A stretch of DNA of 64,000 nucleotides, taken from positions 1 to 64,000 of the forward strand of contig JAGAQH010000012.1 in the NCBI GenBank assembly GCA_017622815.1. The letters run 5' to 3'. The stretch's first letter is position 1. Each line of letters opens with the position of its first letter. Both the position numbers and the translations under genes were made by a program. Below are positions 7,612-16,356 of this stretch, piece after piece. The stretch comes from Bacteroidaceae bacterium (GTDB lineage: Bacteria; Bacteroidota; Bacteroidia; Bacteroidales; Bacteroidaceae). The notes under the pieces were generated by a model, which saw only the letters and a list, made by a program, of their open reading frames with translations, searched no databases and was not told the DNA's origin.

Positions 7612-8064
7612 ATGGAAGACGTATTGAGAGAAGTTCTGCTGCCGATAAGCATTACGGTCGTACTGCCCATCGTGATAGTATGGCTGAACATCAAGAGCAA
7701 GAAACACGAATCTGACAACAGGACAGGAGTGCTGCTGGCGGCAATAGAGAAGAATTCCGACGTGGACATAGAGGAACTGATGCGGAAAATGAACATGCAG
7801 GACAAGTCGCATACCACACTGAAGGAGAGGCTGCTGAAGAAACTTCTGTGGGGAAGTATAGTCACAGCCGTTGGTACAGGTCTGCTGGGTTACGCCCTGT
7901 ATATGGATTTCCTGGGAGGCATGCATACCATCACATTACGAGAATGGTACCTGTTTGGCGGCGTGACACTGCTCGTCGGACTGGCCATCCTGCTTGTCTT
8001 CTTCATCAGCAAGAGGATGCTGGCAAAGGAACTGGAGATGGAAAGCGAGAAGCAGCATGACTGA
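7612..8064 (+). CDS. DUF6249-like inner membrane protein
   Basis: 150 residues with three hydrophobic segments: about 8-25 (LLPISITVVLPIVIVWL), 77-95 and 112-130. Between the first two is a cytoplasmic stretch with KSKKHESDNRTGVLLAAIEKN, typical of the DUF6249 proteins that precede ECF sigma genes in Bacteroidetes. It is the first gene of a three-gene operon: nine bases separate it from the sigma factor. Because it sits with a sigma factor and a second membrane protein, a signalling or anti-sigma role is plausible but is inference from context. Confidence 0.75.
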   Translation: MEDVLREVLLPISITVVLPIVIVWLNIKSKKHESDNRTGVLLAAIEKNSDVDIEELMRKMNMQDKSHTTLKERLLKKLLWGSIVTAVGTGLLGYALYMDFLGGMHTITLREWYLFGGVTLLVGLAILLVFFISKRMLAKELEMESEKQHD

Positions 8065-8073
8065 CGGTGAAAC

Positions 8074-8553
8074 ATGAACAGAGAGGAGTTCATAGCACAC
8101 ATCAGAGGCGAGCAGGAACAACTGAGGCGTTTCCTGCTTGCCCTCTGCCTTGGCAACCGCGACGAGGCCGACGACATAGCGCAGGAAAGCCTTGTCAAGG
8201 CCTACCTTTCCTCCAGCGGCTATCAGGACAAGGGGAAGTTCACCTCGTGGCTCTACAGGATTGCCCACCACACTTTCCTTGACCACATGAAGAACCGCAA
8301 AAGCCTGCAACCGCTGGACACGGCATACGACATGGCGGACTCTTCCATGCCTGCCGACAGTTCATTCCGATACCAGGAACTCTACGCCGCACTGGACACC
8401 CTGCCGCCAAAGGAACGCTCCTCCATACTGCTCTTCTACATAAAGGGCTACTCGGTGAAGGAAATCTGCCAGATTACGGACAGTAGCGAGGAGGCCGTAA
8501 AGAAGCAACTTTCACGTGGACGCGAACATCTAAAAACGAAACTGAAACGATGA
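8074..8553 (+). CDS. ECF-type RNA polymerase sigma factor
   Basis: 159 residues. Region 2 is visible at about 10-80 (RDEADDIAQESLVKAYLSS, then FTSWLYRIAHHTFLDHMKNR), and region 4 at about 105-155 (LPPKERSSILLFYIKGYSV, KEICQITDSSEEAVKKQLSR). It directs RNA polymerase to a small regulon, usually in response to envelope or stress signals. The stop overlaps the start of the next gene by four bases (ATGA), so the two products are probably made in a fixed ratio. Confidence 0.9.
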   Translation: MNREEFIAHIRGEQEQLRRFLLALCLGNRDEADDIAQESLVKAYLSSSGYQDKGKFTSWLYRIAHHTFLDHMKNRKSLQPLDTAYDMADSSMPADSSFRYQELYAALDTLPPKERSSILLFYIKGYSVKEICQITDSSEEAVKKQLSRGREHLKTKLKR

Positions 8554-8969
8554 CAGACAAGGACAAGACTTTAGAACAGATATTCGGCGACTTCACCCCC
8601 GACCTGGGCAATGGAGATGCCTTCATGGCACGACTGGACAGGAAACTGGATGCCGTGGAGTTCATCAAGGCAAGGCAGGAGAAGCAACTCCGCCAGTACC
8701 GCTATGCCGTGATGGCCGCCTTTGTGCTTGGTGTAGTGGTGAGCGGAGTGATGTTTGCCATCATCCTTGGCGAACCGGCCGACCTGCCTACATTCTCATT
8801 CGGCATAGAGTCCCTGCCCTTCCTGCTTCTTGAGGAGAACAGCCGCATGCTCTCCCTGACGGGCCTTGCCATGCTGATGAGTGCCGGCATCATCGTCATA
8901 GTGAACATGTGGCAGGAACTGGCAAGCATGAAGGATATGCACGAGAGTGGTATAAAAGTCGGGGCATAG
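8550..8969 (+). CDS. Putative anti-sigma-like membrane protein
   Basis: 139 residues: a cytoplasmic N-terminus of about 50 residues (LEQIFGDFTPDLGNGDAFMA), then two hydrophobic segments (about 51-75 and 100-120) and a short polar tail. It overlaps the sigma gene by four bases. N-terminal soluble part plus membrane anchor plus translational coupling is the arrangement of many anti-sigma factors, but no zinc-binding anti-sigma motif is present, so the role is inferred from context. Confidence 0.65.
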   Translation: MTDKDKTLEQIFGDFTPDLGNGDAFMARLDRKLDAVEFIKARQEKQLRQYRYAVMAAFVLGVVVSGVMFAIILGEPADLPTFSFGIESLPFLLLEENSRMLSLTGLAMLMSAGIIVIVNMWQELASMKDMHESGIKVGA

Positions 8970-8996
8970 CATCTTTGAGTGTGACGACGCAATGGA

Positions 8997-9028
8997 AAGC
9001 GCACCCTCCAGCAAAGGAGAGTGCGCTT
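8997..9028. terminator. Hairpin between convergent genes
   Basis: A 13-bp stem AAGCGCACCCTCC / GGAGAGTGCGCTT with one mismatch and a short loop. It lies between the ends of the sigma operon (plus) and ribH (minus). No clear T-run on either side. Confidence 0.5.
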
Positions 9029-9059
9029 ATGCTATACCTTATATTATATATGCAAGTGC

Positions 9060-9548
9060 TTAGAGGTCCTGGCGGAACTGAATCATCTTGAGGGCTGTGA
9101 CAGCACATTCGTCGCCCTTGTTGCCCAAGGCTCCGCCACAACGGTCGAGGGCCTGTTGCATGGTGTTGCAGGTGAGGAGGCCGTAGATGACGGGGACCTC
9201 TGCCTGGCGGTTCAGTTCGGCAAGTCCCTGGGTTGTGCCCTGGCAGATGTAGTCGAAATGGGGTGTGTCGCCACGGATGACGCAACCTATTGCTATGACG
9301 GCGTCCACGGCGGTGTCCTCTATCATGGCGGCGGAACCGTAAACCAGTTCAAAACTGCCGGGGACGGTCTTCACGATGATATCGTCCTTGTCCACACCAT
9401 GCTTCAGCAGGGTATTGTAGGCACCCTCCAGAAGGGCACCAGTCACCTCTTCGTTCCATTCGCTGACAACGATGCCTATCTGCCAACCGTTGCCGTCGGG
9501 CACGGTGGCGGGGTCGTAACTGCTCAGGTTATGCAATGCACTTGCCAT
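9060..9548 (-). CDS. ribH: 6,7-dimethyl-8-ribityllumazine synthase
   Basis: 162 residues, the normal size. It condenses 5-amino-6-ribitylamino-uracil with 3,4-dihydroxy-2-butanone 4-phosphate in the penultimate step of riboflavin synthesis. Family motifs are all present: [22 protein letters not shown] with the catalytic His of [18 protein letters not shown] and [11 protein letters not shown]. It is cytoplasmic and forms pentamers or capsids in known cases. It lies 24 bases after the TPR gene on the same strand, so the two are probably cotranscribed; other rib genes are not in the window. Confidence 0.96.
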   Translation of the reverse strand: MASALHNLSSYDPATVPDGNGWQIGIVVSEWNEEVTGALLEGAYNTLLKHGVDKDDIIVKTVPGSFELVYGSAAMIEDTAVDAVIAIGCVIRGDTPHFDYICQGTTQGLAELNRQAEVPVIYGLLTCNTMQQALDRCGGALGNKGDECAVTALKMIQFRQDL

Positions 9549-9572
9549 ATCGGGGGGGATTTGTCGTTGGGG

Positions 9573-10244
9573 TTACTTTACGCGCTCGATGTACTTGTCA
9601 ACATCCTGGCGCTGCATGCTCTGGGGATAATCGTTCTTGATGGTCTCGTAGCACTCCAGAGCCTTGTCCTTGTTGCCAAGTGACTCGTAGAGCTGACCGG
9701 CCTGCAGGTAGAAGAGAGGAGACAGAGTGGTGCTGTTGGCACGCTTGGCAGCCTTCAGGAGTGTGTCGGCAGCCTTCTCGTTCTGACCCAACTGGGCATA
9801 GACGTTGCCAAGAGCGGCAATGGCAGCATTGCTGACCATCATGTCGTCGCACTGGTCGTAATCCTCAAGGTACTTTACAGCCTCCTCGGCTCTGTCGGTG
9901 TTTGCATAGCACAGACCGGCATAGAGACGTGCGATGTTGCCGCTGGGAGTGCTGCCGTACTGCTCGATAATCTGCAGGAAACCGAGGTTGGTGCCGTCAC
10001 CGTTCAAGGCCTGCTCGTACATGCCCTGCTGGAAGTGCTGCTGCGCAACGGCGATGTTGTCTGCAGCCTCAATCTTATTGGGCTGGATGTAGTACTGGTT
10101 TACAACCAGACAGATGATGATAATTGCAAGTACGCCACCGATGGTAGCTACAATTGTCTTCAAGTGCTTCTCGATGAAACTGGTGCTCGCCTTGATTGTC
10201 TCGTCAATCTCGTTCACGGGAGCTGCATTGTGTTTTTTGCTCAT
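9573..10244 (-). CDS. Membrane-anchored tetratricopeptide repeat protein
   Basis: 223 residues. A cytoplasmic N-terminus of about 30 residues is followed by one membrane segment (about 33-52, IVATIGGVLAIIIICLVVNQ) and then a chain of TPR units (AGLCYANTDRAEEAVKYLED, AALGNVYAQLGQNEKAADTL, GQLYESLGNKDKALECYETI). Architecture recalls the YfgM-like family, which binds partner proteins on the outer face of the inner membrane. It begins an operon with ribH, a common Bacteroidales arrangement. Its partner is unknown. Confidence 0.8.
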   Translation of the reverse strand: MSKKHNAAPVNEIDETIKASTSFIEKHLKTIVATIGGVLAIIIICLVVNQYYIQPNKIEAADNIAVAQQHFQQGMYEQALNGDGTNLGFLQIIEQYGSTPSGNIARLYAGLCYANTDRAEEAVKYLEDYDQCDDMMVSNAAIAALGNVYAQLGQNEKAADTLLKAAKRANSTTLSPLFYLQAGQLYESLGNKDKALECYETIKNDYPQSMQRQDVDKYIERVK

Positions 10245-10297
10245 AATGTTTATATGTTCTTTGTTTTTACTGATTCGTATTTCGGCAATTCAAGGTG

Positions 10298-10305
10298 CAA
10301 AGATA
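10298..10305 (-). promoter_or_regulatory. Promoter -7 element of the TPR-ribH operon
   Basis: Minus-strand TATCTTTG, 53 nt upstream of the TPR start. Confidence 0.6.
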
Positions 10306-10343
10306 ATGTTTTTCCCAAACATACCGAAATTTGCATGACGATA

Positions 10344-10376
10344 TTTTGGTCATACGGTCGTTTTTGCATAATTTTG
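10344..10376 (+). promoter_or_regulatory. Promoter of recF with both elements
   Basis: A -33 TTTTG (10344-10348) and a -7 TAATTTTG (10369-10376) are spaced by 20 nt, matching the Bacteroidetes primary sigma consensus. The ATG at 10385 follows after only 8 nt, so the mRNA may be nearly leaderless. Confidence 0.75.
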
Positions 10377-10384
10377 CAAGTGAT

Positions 10385-11494
10385 ATGACACTGAAACACC
10401 TGTCCATACTGAACTACAAGAACATTGCCGAGGCGGAACTGGACTTCTCGCCGGGCCTGAACTGCATCATCGGAAGCAACGGTGAGGGTAAGACAAACCT
10501 GCTGGACGGCATACGCTTCCTGTCGCTGTGCAAGAGCCTTGGCGTCACCCAAGACTCGCTGTGCATACGGCACGACCAGGACTTCTTCATGCTTAAAGGC
10601 ATGTACGGGCGCGAGGACGACACACTGGAGGAGATACACTGCTCGCTGAAGCGCGGGCAAAAGAAGATAATGCGCTGGCAGGGCAAGCCCTACAAGCGCC
10701 TGGCAGAGCATATAGGCCTGATTCCCGTGGTGCTGGTATCGCCTTCTGACGGCATGCTCATAGCCGGAGGAAGCGAGGAAAGAAGGCGGTTCATGGACGT
10801 GGTGATATCGCAGATGGACCTGCCATATCTGGATGCACTGACACGATACAACAAGGCTCTGCAACAGCGCAACGCACTGCTGAAAGCCGACCCTCCATGC
10901 GACACGGAAATGCTCGCCCTATGGGAAGAGCAGATGGCCAAGGAGGGCGAGTTCGTGTATCGCCGCAGGCAGGAATACATAGAACGCTTCACACCCATTT
11001 TCCAACGCTACTACGACCTAATAGCACAAGAGCACGAAAAGGTAACACTTTCGTACACAAGCCATTGCCAAAGAGGACCTCTACTAAAGGTTATACAGCA
11101 GGACCGCCACAAGGACCTGGCCGTGGGATACTCACTGCACGGCATACACCGCGACGACCTGGAGATGATGATAAACGGATACCCCATACGGCGCGAAGGA
11201 AGCCAGGGACAGAACAAGACCATGCTGGTGGCACTGAAGTTGGCACAATACGATTTCCTGCACCATACGGGTAGCGGCACAAGACCCATACTCCTGCTGG
11301 ACGACATATTCGACCGTCTGGACGCACAACGCGTGGAACGCATAGTGGCGCTGGTGAGCGGAGACTCCTTCGGACAGACCTTCATCACCGACACCAACCG
11401 CGACCACCTGGACAAAATCCTGAGCATGACATCGCAGGACTACAAACTGTTCCATTGCGAAAACGGATGCTTCCACGAAATAAACCGCAGATAA
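10385..11494 (+). CDS. recF: DNA replication and repair protein RecF
   Basis: 369 residues, standard length. RecF is an SMC-like ATPase that loads RecA at gaps through RecOR. Walker A is GSNGEGKTNLLDGI, the ABC signature region is EGSQGQNKTMLVALKLAQ, and Walker B is PILLLDDIFDRLD. The start at 10385 (MTLKHLSILNYKNI) fits the family's N-terminus; an upstream in-frame ATG at 10331 lies before the promoter and is rejected. The stop overlaps the start of the DUF721 gene by one base (TAATG), the classic recF-DUF721 pair. Confidence 0.96.
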   Translation: MTLKHLSILNYKNIAEAELDFSPGLNCIIGSNGEGKTNLLDGIRFLSLCKSLGVTQDSLCIRHDQDFFMLKGMYGREDDTLEEIHCSLKRGQKKIMRWQGKPYKRLAEHIGLIPVVLVSPSDGMLIAGGSEERRRFMDVVISQMDLPYLDALTRYNKALQQRNALLKADPPCDTEMLALWEEQMAKEGEFVYRRRQEYIERFTPIFQRYYDLIAQEHEKVTLSYTSHCQRGPLLKVIQQDRHKDLAVGYSLHGIHRDDLEMMINGYPIRREGSQGQNKTMLVALKLAQYDFLHHTGSGTRPILLLDDIFDRLDAQRVERIVALVSGDSFGQTFITDTNRDHLDKILSMTSQDYKLFHCENGCFHEINRR

Positions 11495-11784
11495 TGGAAA
11501 GGCACAAAAGCGTACCCATAACCAACCTCCTGGACGCATGGCTGCGACAAGAGGGATTGGAGACTCCCCTACTCCAGCACCGCATGATAAAAGGATGGCC
11601 GGAGGTGATGGGAGCAACCGTGGCACAATACACAGGAGACATCAGGATATACGGCAACGTGCTCAGAGTACAGATAAAGAGCCCTGCACTGAGGCAGAAC
11701 CTGCTGATGATGCGCACCGAAATAGCACGGAAAATGAACGACTATGTGAAAGCGCAAGTCATACAGGAAGTGACATTCTACTGA
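11494..11784 (+). CDS. DUF721 (DciA-like) protein
   Basis: 96 residues. The family pattern is clear: W-x-E at WPEVMGATVAQYT, then the strand region RIYGNVLRVQIKSPALRQNL. DUF721 proteins include DciA, the helicase loader of bacteria that lack DnaC, and commonly sit beside recF. The start shares a base with the recF stop. A role in replication initiation is therefore likely, by family and neighbour. Confidence 0.85.
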   Translation: MERHKSVPITNLLDAWLRQEGLETPLLQHRMIKGWPEVMGATVAQYTGDIRIYGNVLRVQIKSPALRQNLLMMRTEIARKMNDYVKAQVIQEVTFY

Positions 11785-11900
11785 CCACCGGCACACCCCC
11801 AACGACACAAAAGCACGGAAAAACACCCATAACACACGAAAAATCACCGCGTTTGCCAATTTTATTGCCACACCATACCGCAACTTTCATAAAAAAGATG

Positions 11901-11908
11901 TATCTTTG
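11901..11908 (+). promoter_or_regulatory. Promoter -7 element of rpsP
   Basis: TATCTTTG, 60 nt upstream of the S16 start. Confidence 0.6.
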
Positions 11909-11968
11909 CACCCGCAATTACGAGTTAATTGCATTATTTCAAACCTATAAAACCATTATTTAAACATT

Positions 11969-12505
11969 ATGGCAACAAAAATCCGTTTACAGCGCCACGG
12001 CCGTAAGAGCTACGCTTTCTACAGCATCGTGATCGCTGATGTAAGAGCACCACGTGATGGTAAGTTTACAGAAAAGATTGGTACCTACAACCCCAACACC
12101 AATCCTGCCACTGTAGATTTGAAATTTGACCGTGCATTGTACTGGGTAGAGACCGGCGCACAGCCCACCGACACCGTACGCAACATCCTCTCCAACGAGG
12201 GCGTGTACATGATGAAGCACCTCCGTGGTGGCGTCAAGAAGGGTGCGTTCGACGAGGCTGCTGCTCAGGCAAAGTTCGATGCCTGGAAGGCTGACAAGCA
12301 GAAGGGTCTGGCTGCATTCGCCGCCAAGGAGGCCGCTGCAAAGAAGCAGGCCGAGGCTGCACGTTTAGAGGCTGAGAAGAAAACCGCAGAGGCAATCGCT
12401 CAGAAGGTAGCTGACAAGAAGGCTGCCGAGGCTGCCGCAAAGGCTGAGGCTGAGGCCGCAGAGACTGCTGAAACAGAAACCACAGAGGCTCCTGCAGAGG
12501 CATAA
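11969..12505 (+). CDS. rpsP: 30S ribosomal protein S16 with long C-terminal extension
   Basis: 178 residues. The first 80 or so are a normal S16 ([60 protein letters not shown]). The rest is a tail almost wholly of Ala, Lys, Glu and Gln ([20 protein letters not shown]), likely a long charged helix or disordered. Such tails are common in Bacteroidetes S16 and absent from the E. coli protein of 82 residues. It is monocistronic, with its own promoter and terminator. Confidence 0.96.
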   Translation: MATKIRLQRHGRKSYAFYSIVIADVRAPRDGKFTEKIGTYNPNTNPATVDLKFDRALYWVETGAQPTDTVRNILSNEGVYMMKHLRGGVKKGAFDEAAAQAKFDAWKADKQKGLAAFAAKEAAAKKQAEAARLEAEKKTAEAIAQKVADKKAAEAAAKAEAEAAETAETETTEAPAEA

Positions 12506-12550
12506 TCAACAAATTCAAACATTTTCCAAGACAAATTCCAAACAAACATA

Positions 12551-12589
12551 AGAGGACTTTGCTGTGAAGCAGAGTCCTCTCCTTTTTTT
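12551..12589 (+). terminator. Rho-independent terminator of rpsP
   Basis: Stem AGAGGACTTTGCT / AGCAGAGTCCTCT with loop GTGA, then CCTTTTTTTA. Confidence 0.9.
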
Positions 12590-12653
12590 ATATTATACCA
12601 AGCGGCATTTGCCGGGGGGGGGAATGCGTACCGGCAAAGCCAAAAGCCGGTGT

Positions 12654-13403
12654 CTATTGTGCCATCACCTCTACGGTCATGCTGATGTCCTGCTTGGGAC
12701 GGTCGCCCCGCATGGTTTCGCATGACTGGATGCGCTCTACCACGTCGAGTCCCTCTATAACTTCACCGAAGACGGTGTATTGTCCGTCGAGATGGGGGGT
12801 GCCGCCTATGGTGGTGTAGGCTTCGGTCTGTTCGGGCGTGAGGCGAGGTTTCTCCATTTCCTGACAGATGGCATGCGTTTCGGCATTCAACTGGTCCTGC
12901 AATTCCTGGAGGCCTGTCCTGTCGCGGTTCTTGCGCATCTGGATTATCTCTGCCCTGTGCTCGGCCACAAGGCGGTCAAACACGGCCTGTTCCTGTTGCA
13001 TCTGCATCTGACGCTCCATCTGCTTCAGTTGGCCGGCATTGTACTTCTGTCCCCATACAATGTAGAACTGGCTGCCGCTGCTCTCACGCTCGGGGTTCAT
13101 GTCGTCGCCCAAACGTGCCGCACTCAGGGCACCGCGTTTGTGGAAGAGTTTGGGATAGACTATCTCGGCAGGTATGGTATAGTCCGGTCCTCCCGTGCCA
13201 AGCATCTTGCCGGCAGGCGCACCGATGCTGTCGGGGTCGCCGCCCTGAATCATGAAATCCTTGATGACACGGTGGAAGAGCGTGCCGTTGTAATAGCCCT
13301 CGCTTGCCAACTTGATGAAGTTGTCCCTGTGCTTGGGTGTCTCGTCGTAGAGGCGCACGATGATGTCGCCCATTGCGGTGTGTATCTTGACTTGCGTTGA
13401 CAT
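12654..13403 (-). CDS. Cyclophilin-type peptidyl-prolyl isomerase
   Basis: 249 residues. Cyclophilin core: TAMGDIIVRLYDETPKHRDN, GTLFHRVIKDFMIQGGDP (with the catalytic FHRVIKxFMIQGGD signature), SSGSQFYIVWG and DGQYTVFGEVIEGLDVVERI. A charged, coiled-coil-like insert of about 70 residues, rich in Gln/Met/Arg (QLKQMERQMQMQQEQAVFD), separates FYIVWG from the last strands; this insert occurs in Bacteroidetes cyclophilins. No signal peptide, so probably cytoplasmic. It assists proline isomerisation during folding. Confidence 0.93.
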   Translation of the reverse strand: MSTQVKIHTAMGDIIVRLYDETPKHRDNFIKLASEGYYNGTLFHRVIKDFMIQGGDPDSIGAPAGKMLGTGGPDYTIPAEIVYPKLFHKRGALSAARLGDDMNPERESSGSQFYIVWGQKYNAGQLKQMERQMQMQQEQAVFDRLVAEHRAEIIQMRKNRDRTGLQELQDQLNAETHAICQEMEKPRLTPEQTEAYTTIGGTPHLDGQYTVFGEVIEGLDVVERIQSCETMRGDRPKQDISMTVEVMAQ

Positions 13404-13426
13404 ATCAGTTAGAATTGTCGCTTCTT

Positions 13427-13463
13427 AAAAAAATGGATGTAGCGTACATGCACTACATCCATT
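13427..13463 (-). terminator. Rho-independent terminator of the GDE-GT4-GH57 operon
   Basis: Stem AATGGATGTAG / CTACATCCATT, followed on the minus strand by a run of T. It lies 40 nt after the GH57 stop. Confidence 0.85.
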
Positions 13464-13503
13464 CACTGTATTCGTTATGATACCTTATTATTATATACTA
13501 AGG

Positions 13504-14976
13504 TTACTTCTTCTCGGCAGCCTTCTTGGCGGGAGCCTTCTTGGCAGCAGGCTTCTTGGCAGGAGCCTCTTCCTTCACAGGAGCCTCGGCCTTTGCGGGA
13601 GCGGCCTTCTTGGCAGGGGCTTTCTTTGCAGGAGCCTTCTTTGCGGGAGCGGGTTCCTCGGCCTTCTCAGCCTTGCCCTCATACTTCTCCAGACGTGCAC
13701 GCAGAACGCTTACTTCGTTCTCCTTGACGGTGAGTTCGTCACCAAGGTTGGCAATCTGTGTGTAGAGTGCGTTCAACTCGTCGTTCTCCACGTTCTCAGA
13801 GAAGAGGTCGTTCACTCTCTTCAGGAAGTCGCCCAGGATGTTCATGTAGTTGGTGAAGGCATCGAAAGCGCTGTCATAGAAACTACGCAACATGGGCACA
13901 GCCTGAGGCTTGGTGGTCATGTACTGGAAGTTGTTGGTTGCCTGCAAGCGGTCCCAGTCCTGCTTGATACGACGGTCCTTGCATGCCAGGATACGGCCAA
14001 CGAGTTTCTCCTCGTACAACTTTGCGAAAGCCTCGCGCTGCATGGTGTTACCCAACCAGCCTGAGATGTCGCGCTCCTCGTCGTTCCAAGACATGGGGTA
14101 AGGAACGTCGATGGTGTCCACTGCCTTGCGGTTCTCAACCAACTCTGCGGGAGTGGCGAAACCGATGCCGCGCTGTGCTGCGCATACGGGCAGAGCCTTG
14201 ATGAAGTCCAGGATGTTGCTGCTCAGGGGCTGGAACATACCGATGGCGCACAGTTCCATACCGATGGTGATAACCTCCTCGCTCTGGGGCAGGTTAGCAA
14301 TCCAGTCGATGTACTTGTCGGCCATGAGGGGATATTCGTTCCAATTGCTGTCTGAGAAGCGCAGGCAGATGTCGTCGCTCAACTTATAGTCGCGCATGAG
14401 GACAGAAATACGGTTGTCAACAGCGCAAGAATATACGTAGTGGGGGCTCTTCCAACCGAGGATGTGCTTTGCACCCTCAACGATGATACCCTTGTAGCCC
14501 ATGTCGGCTGCCATGCTGCCGATCTCGTCGCTATAGATGAGGTTGGAGTTGCGCATAACCTTAGGCTCTACACCGAACAGTTCCTTAACGCGGCCAGCCA
14601 GACGGGCAACCTCGTTCTTGAAACTCTCCTCGCTGCCGATAGAAGCCAAACCATGGCTGTAGGGCTCTGCCAGGAAGTCGGCCTTGCCGGTCTCTGCAAT
14701 CTGCTGCAACAGGTCAATTACCTCGGGAGCATACTGCTCGAGCATCTCGATGGCAACACCGGAGAGTGAGAAACAGCACTTGAAGTTGTCGTTCTGCTTG
14801 CACATTTCCAACAGGGTGGTCAGTGCGGGAACGTAACTGTTGTCGGCTGTGTCGCGGATAGCGCGCTCGTTCTCATAGTCATCGTAGTAGTAGTGGTCCT
14901 TGCCGATTTCAAAGAAACGATAGCGCTTCAGATGAACAGGCTGATGTATCTCGAAATATAAACAAATCTGTTTCAT
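13504..14976 (-). CDS. GH57 family alpha-amylase/glucanotransferase with Lys/Ala tail
   Basis: 490 residues. The GH57 fold is seen from the N-terminal ICLYFEIHQPVHL (the HQP motif), the middle AEPYSHGLASIG and the later GMELCAIGMF. Members cut or transfer alpha-1,4 glucans; no signal peptide, so it acts on intracellular glycogen or maltodextrin. Residues about 435-490 form a histone-H1-like tail of repeated P-A-K-K-A units, which could bind a polyanion or other surface; it is not part of the catalytic fold. It is the third gene of an operon with a debranching enzyme and a GT4 enzyme. Confidence 0.9.
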   Translation of the reverse strand: MKQICLYFEIHQPVHLKRYRFFEIGKDHYYYDDYENERAIRDTADNSYVPALTTLLEMCKQNDNFKCCFSLSGVAIEMLEQYAPEVIDLLQQIAETGKADFLAEPYSHGLASIGSEESFKNEVARLAGRVKELFGVEPKVMRNSNLIYSDEIGSMAADMGYKGIIVEGAKHILGWKSPHYVYSCAVDNRISVLMRDYKLSDDICLRFSDSNWNEYPLMADKYIDWIANLPQSEEVITIGMELCAIGMFQPLSSNILDFIKALPVCAAQRGIGFATPAELVENRKAVDTIDVPYPMSWNDEERDISGWLGNTMQREAFAKLYEEKLVGRILACKDRRIKQDWDRLQATNNFQYMTTKPQAVPMLRSFYDSAFDAFTNYMNILGDFLKRVNDLFSENVENDELNALYTQIANLGDELTVKENEVSVLRARLEKYEGKAEKAEEPAPAKKAPAKKAPAKKAAPAKAEAPVKEEAPAKKPAAKKAPAKKAAEKK

Positions 14977-15031
14977 AACTTGAATTCTTAATCTTTGATT
15001 TCTAATATGTTTAGCGTAGTCGCTTCTTTAA

Positions 15032-16339
15032 TTACTTTATATTCTTTACTGCGTTGAGGTAGTCATCGTTGTTGAAATATCCGCGGCCGCAGAGTTGGTT
15101 GTAGCACTCGCGAATGCGCAAGCCCACCTTCTCCCAAGTGATGCGGTCAACCTCCTTGATGCCCTCCTCTGACAGATAGTTGTAGAGTGCCTCGTTGGTG
15201 CAGACGCTGTACATGGCATCGGCCATGGCATCGATGTCCCAGTAATCCACCTTGATGACGTTGTCCAGAATCTCGCCGCAACCAGACTGCTTGGAGATGA
15301 TGGAAGGACAGCCGCACTGCATGGCCTCAAGAGGTGCGATACCGAAGGGTTCGGACACTGAAGGCATCACGAACACGTCGGAGTTCTTGTATGACTCGTA
15401 CACCTGCTTGCCCTTCTGGAATCCGGGGAAGTGGAAGCGGTCTGCAATGCCGCGCTCTGCCGCCAACTGGATCATGGCGTTCATCATGTCGCCGCTACCT
15501 GCCATGCAGAAGCGGATGTTGCGTGTACGCTGGAGCACCTTTGCGGCAGCCTCCACGAAGTATTCGGGACCCTTCTGCATGGTGATACGGCCAAGGTAGG
15601 TCACAACCTTCTCGCCGGGAGTCTTGTTGGGAACGATGTCCAGCAGGTCCTGGCTGAGCGGATAAACGGCATTGTGCATGGCTACGCACTTGCGCGGATC
15701 CTGGTGATACTGGTTGATGACGGTCTGGCGTGTATGCTCTGATACGCACATGATGCAGTCTGCATGGTCCATACCGTTCTTCTCTATGCTGTATACGGTG
15801 GGGTTCACCTTACCGCGTGAGCGGTCGAAGTCTGTAGCGTGAACGTGTATGCAGAGTGGCTTGCCGCTTACCATCTTGGCATGAACGCCAGCGGGGTATG
15901 TCAGCCAGTCGTGTGCGTGTATCAGGTCGAAGTCCTCGCTTCGTGCGAGTACGCCTGATATGATGCTGAAGTTATTGATTTCGTCATGCAGGTTGCTGGG
16001 ATAGCCTCCGGCAAACTGTATGCAACCCAGATCGTCCAGTCCCTGCAGGTAGTTGAAGTCTGCATAGAGATGGTCGCGGAAACGATAATAGTCCTCTGCC
16101 GTGTGTCCCACGAAGCGGTCCTTTATCCAGTCGTAGTTGGCATCGCGCCATACCACGGGCACCTGGCTCATGTTGATAATCTTCAGGAACTTTTCCTCCT
16201 CGCCTGTAGGTTTGGGCAGACAGAAGGTGGTTTCCACGTCACCCTGAAGATCCAGTCCTCTTGCTATACCATAACTGGCAACTGCGAGACCTCCGTAAAT
16301 CTTAGGAGGAAACTCCCAACCGAACATTAGTACTTTCAT
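15032..16339 (-). CDS. GT4 glycosyltransferase, glycogen-synthase-like
   Basis: 435 residues with a GT-B fold: N-terminal MKVLMFGWEFPPKIYGGLA (Lys/Gly-Gly donor loop of glycogen synthases), then HAHDWLTYPAG, and the C-terminal VVTYLGRITMQKGPEYFVEA and EPFGIAPLEAMQCG with the E-x7-E motif near residues 336-344. It transfers glucose from a nucleotide sugar to a glucan, or a related sugar. It lies 17 bases after the debranching enzyme gene and 55 bases before the GH57 gene, so one transcript is likely. A separate GT3 glycogen synthase exists at 30586-32253, so this enzyme may have another acceptor or act in maltodextrin metabolism. Confidence 0.88.
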   Translation of the reverse strand: MKVLMFGWEFPPKIYGGLAVASYGIARGLDLQGDVETTFCLPKPTGEEEKFLKIINMSQVPVVWRDANYDWIKDRFVGHTAEDYYRFRDHLYADFNYLQGLDDLGCIQFAGGYPSNLHDEINNFSIISGVLARSEDFDLIHAHDWLTYPAGVHAKMVSGKPLCIHVHATDFDRSRGKVNPTVYSIEKNGMDHADCIMCVSEHTRQTVINQYHQDPRKCVAMHNAVYPLSQDLLDIVPNKTPGEKVVTYLGRITMQKGPEYFVEAAAKVLQRTRNIRFCMAGSGDMMNAMIQLAAERGIADRFHFPGFQKGKQVYESYKNSDVFVMPSVSEPFGIAPLEAMQCGCPSIISKQSGCGEILDNVIKVDYWDIDAMADAMYSVCTNEALYNYLSEEGIKEVDRITWEKVGLRIRECYNQLCGRGYFNNDDYLNAVKNIK

Positions 16340-16356
16340 GTATGTGTCCTCCTTAT

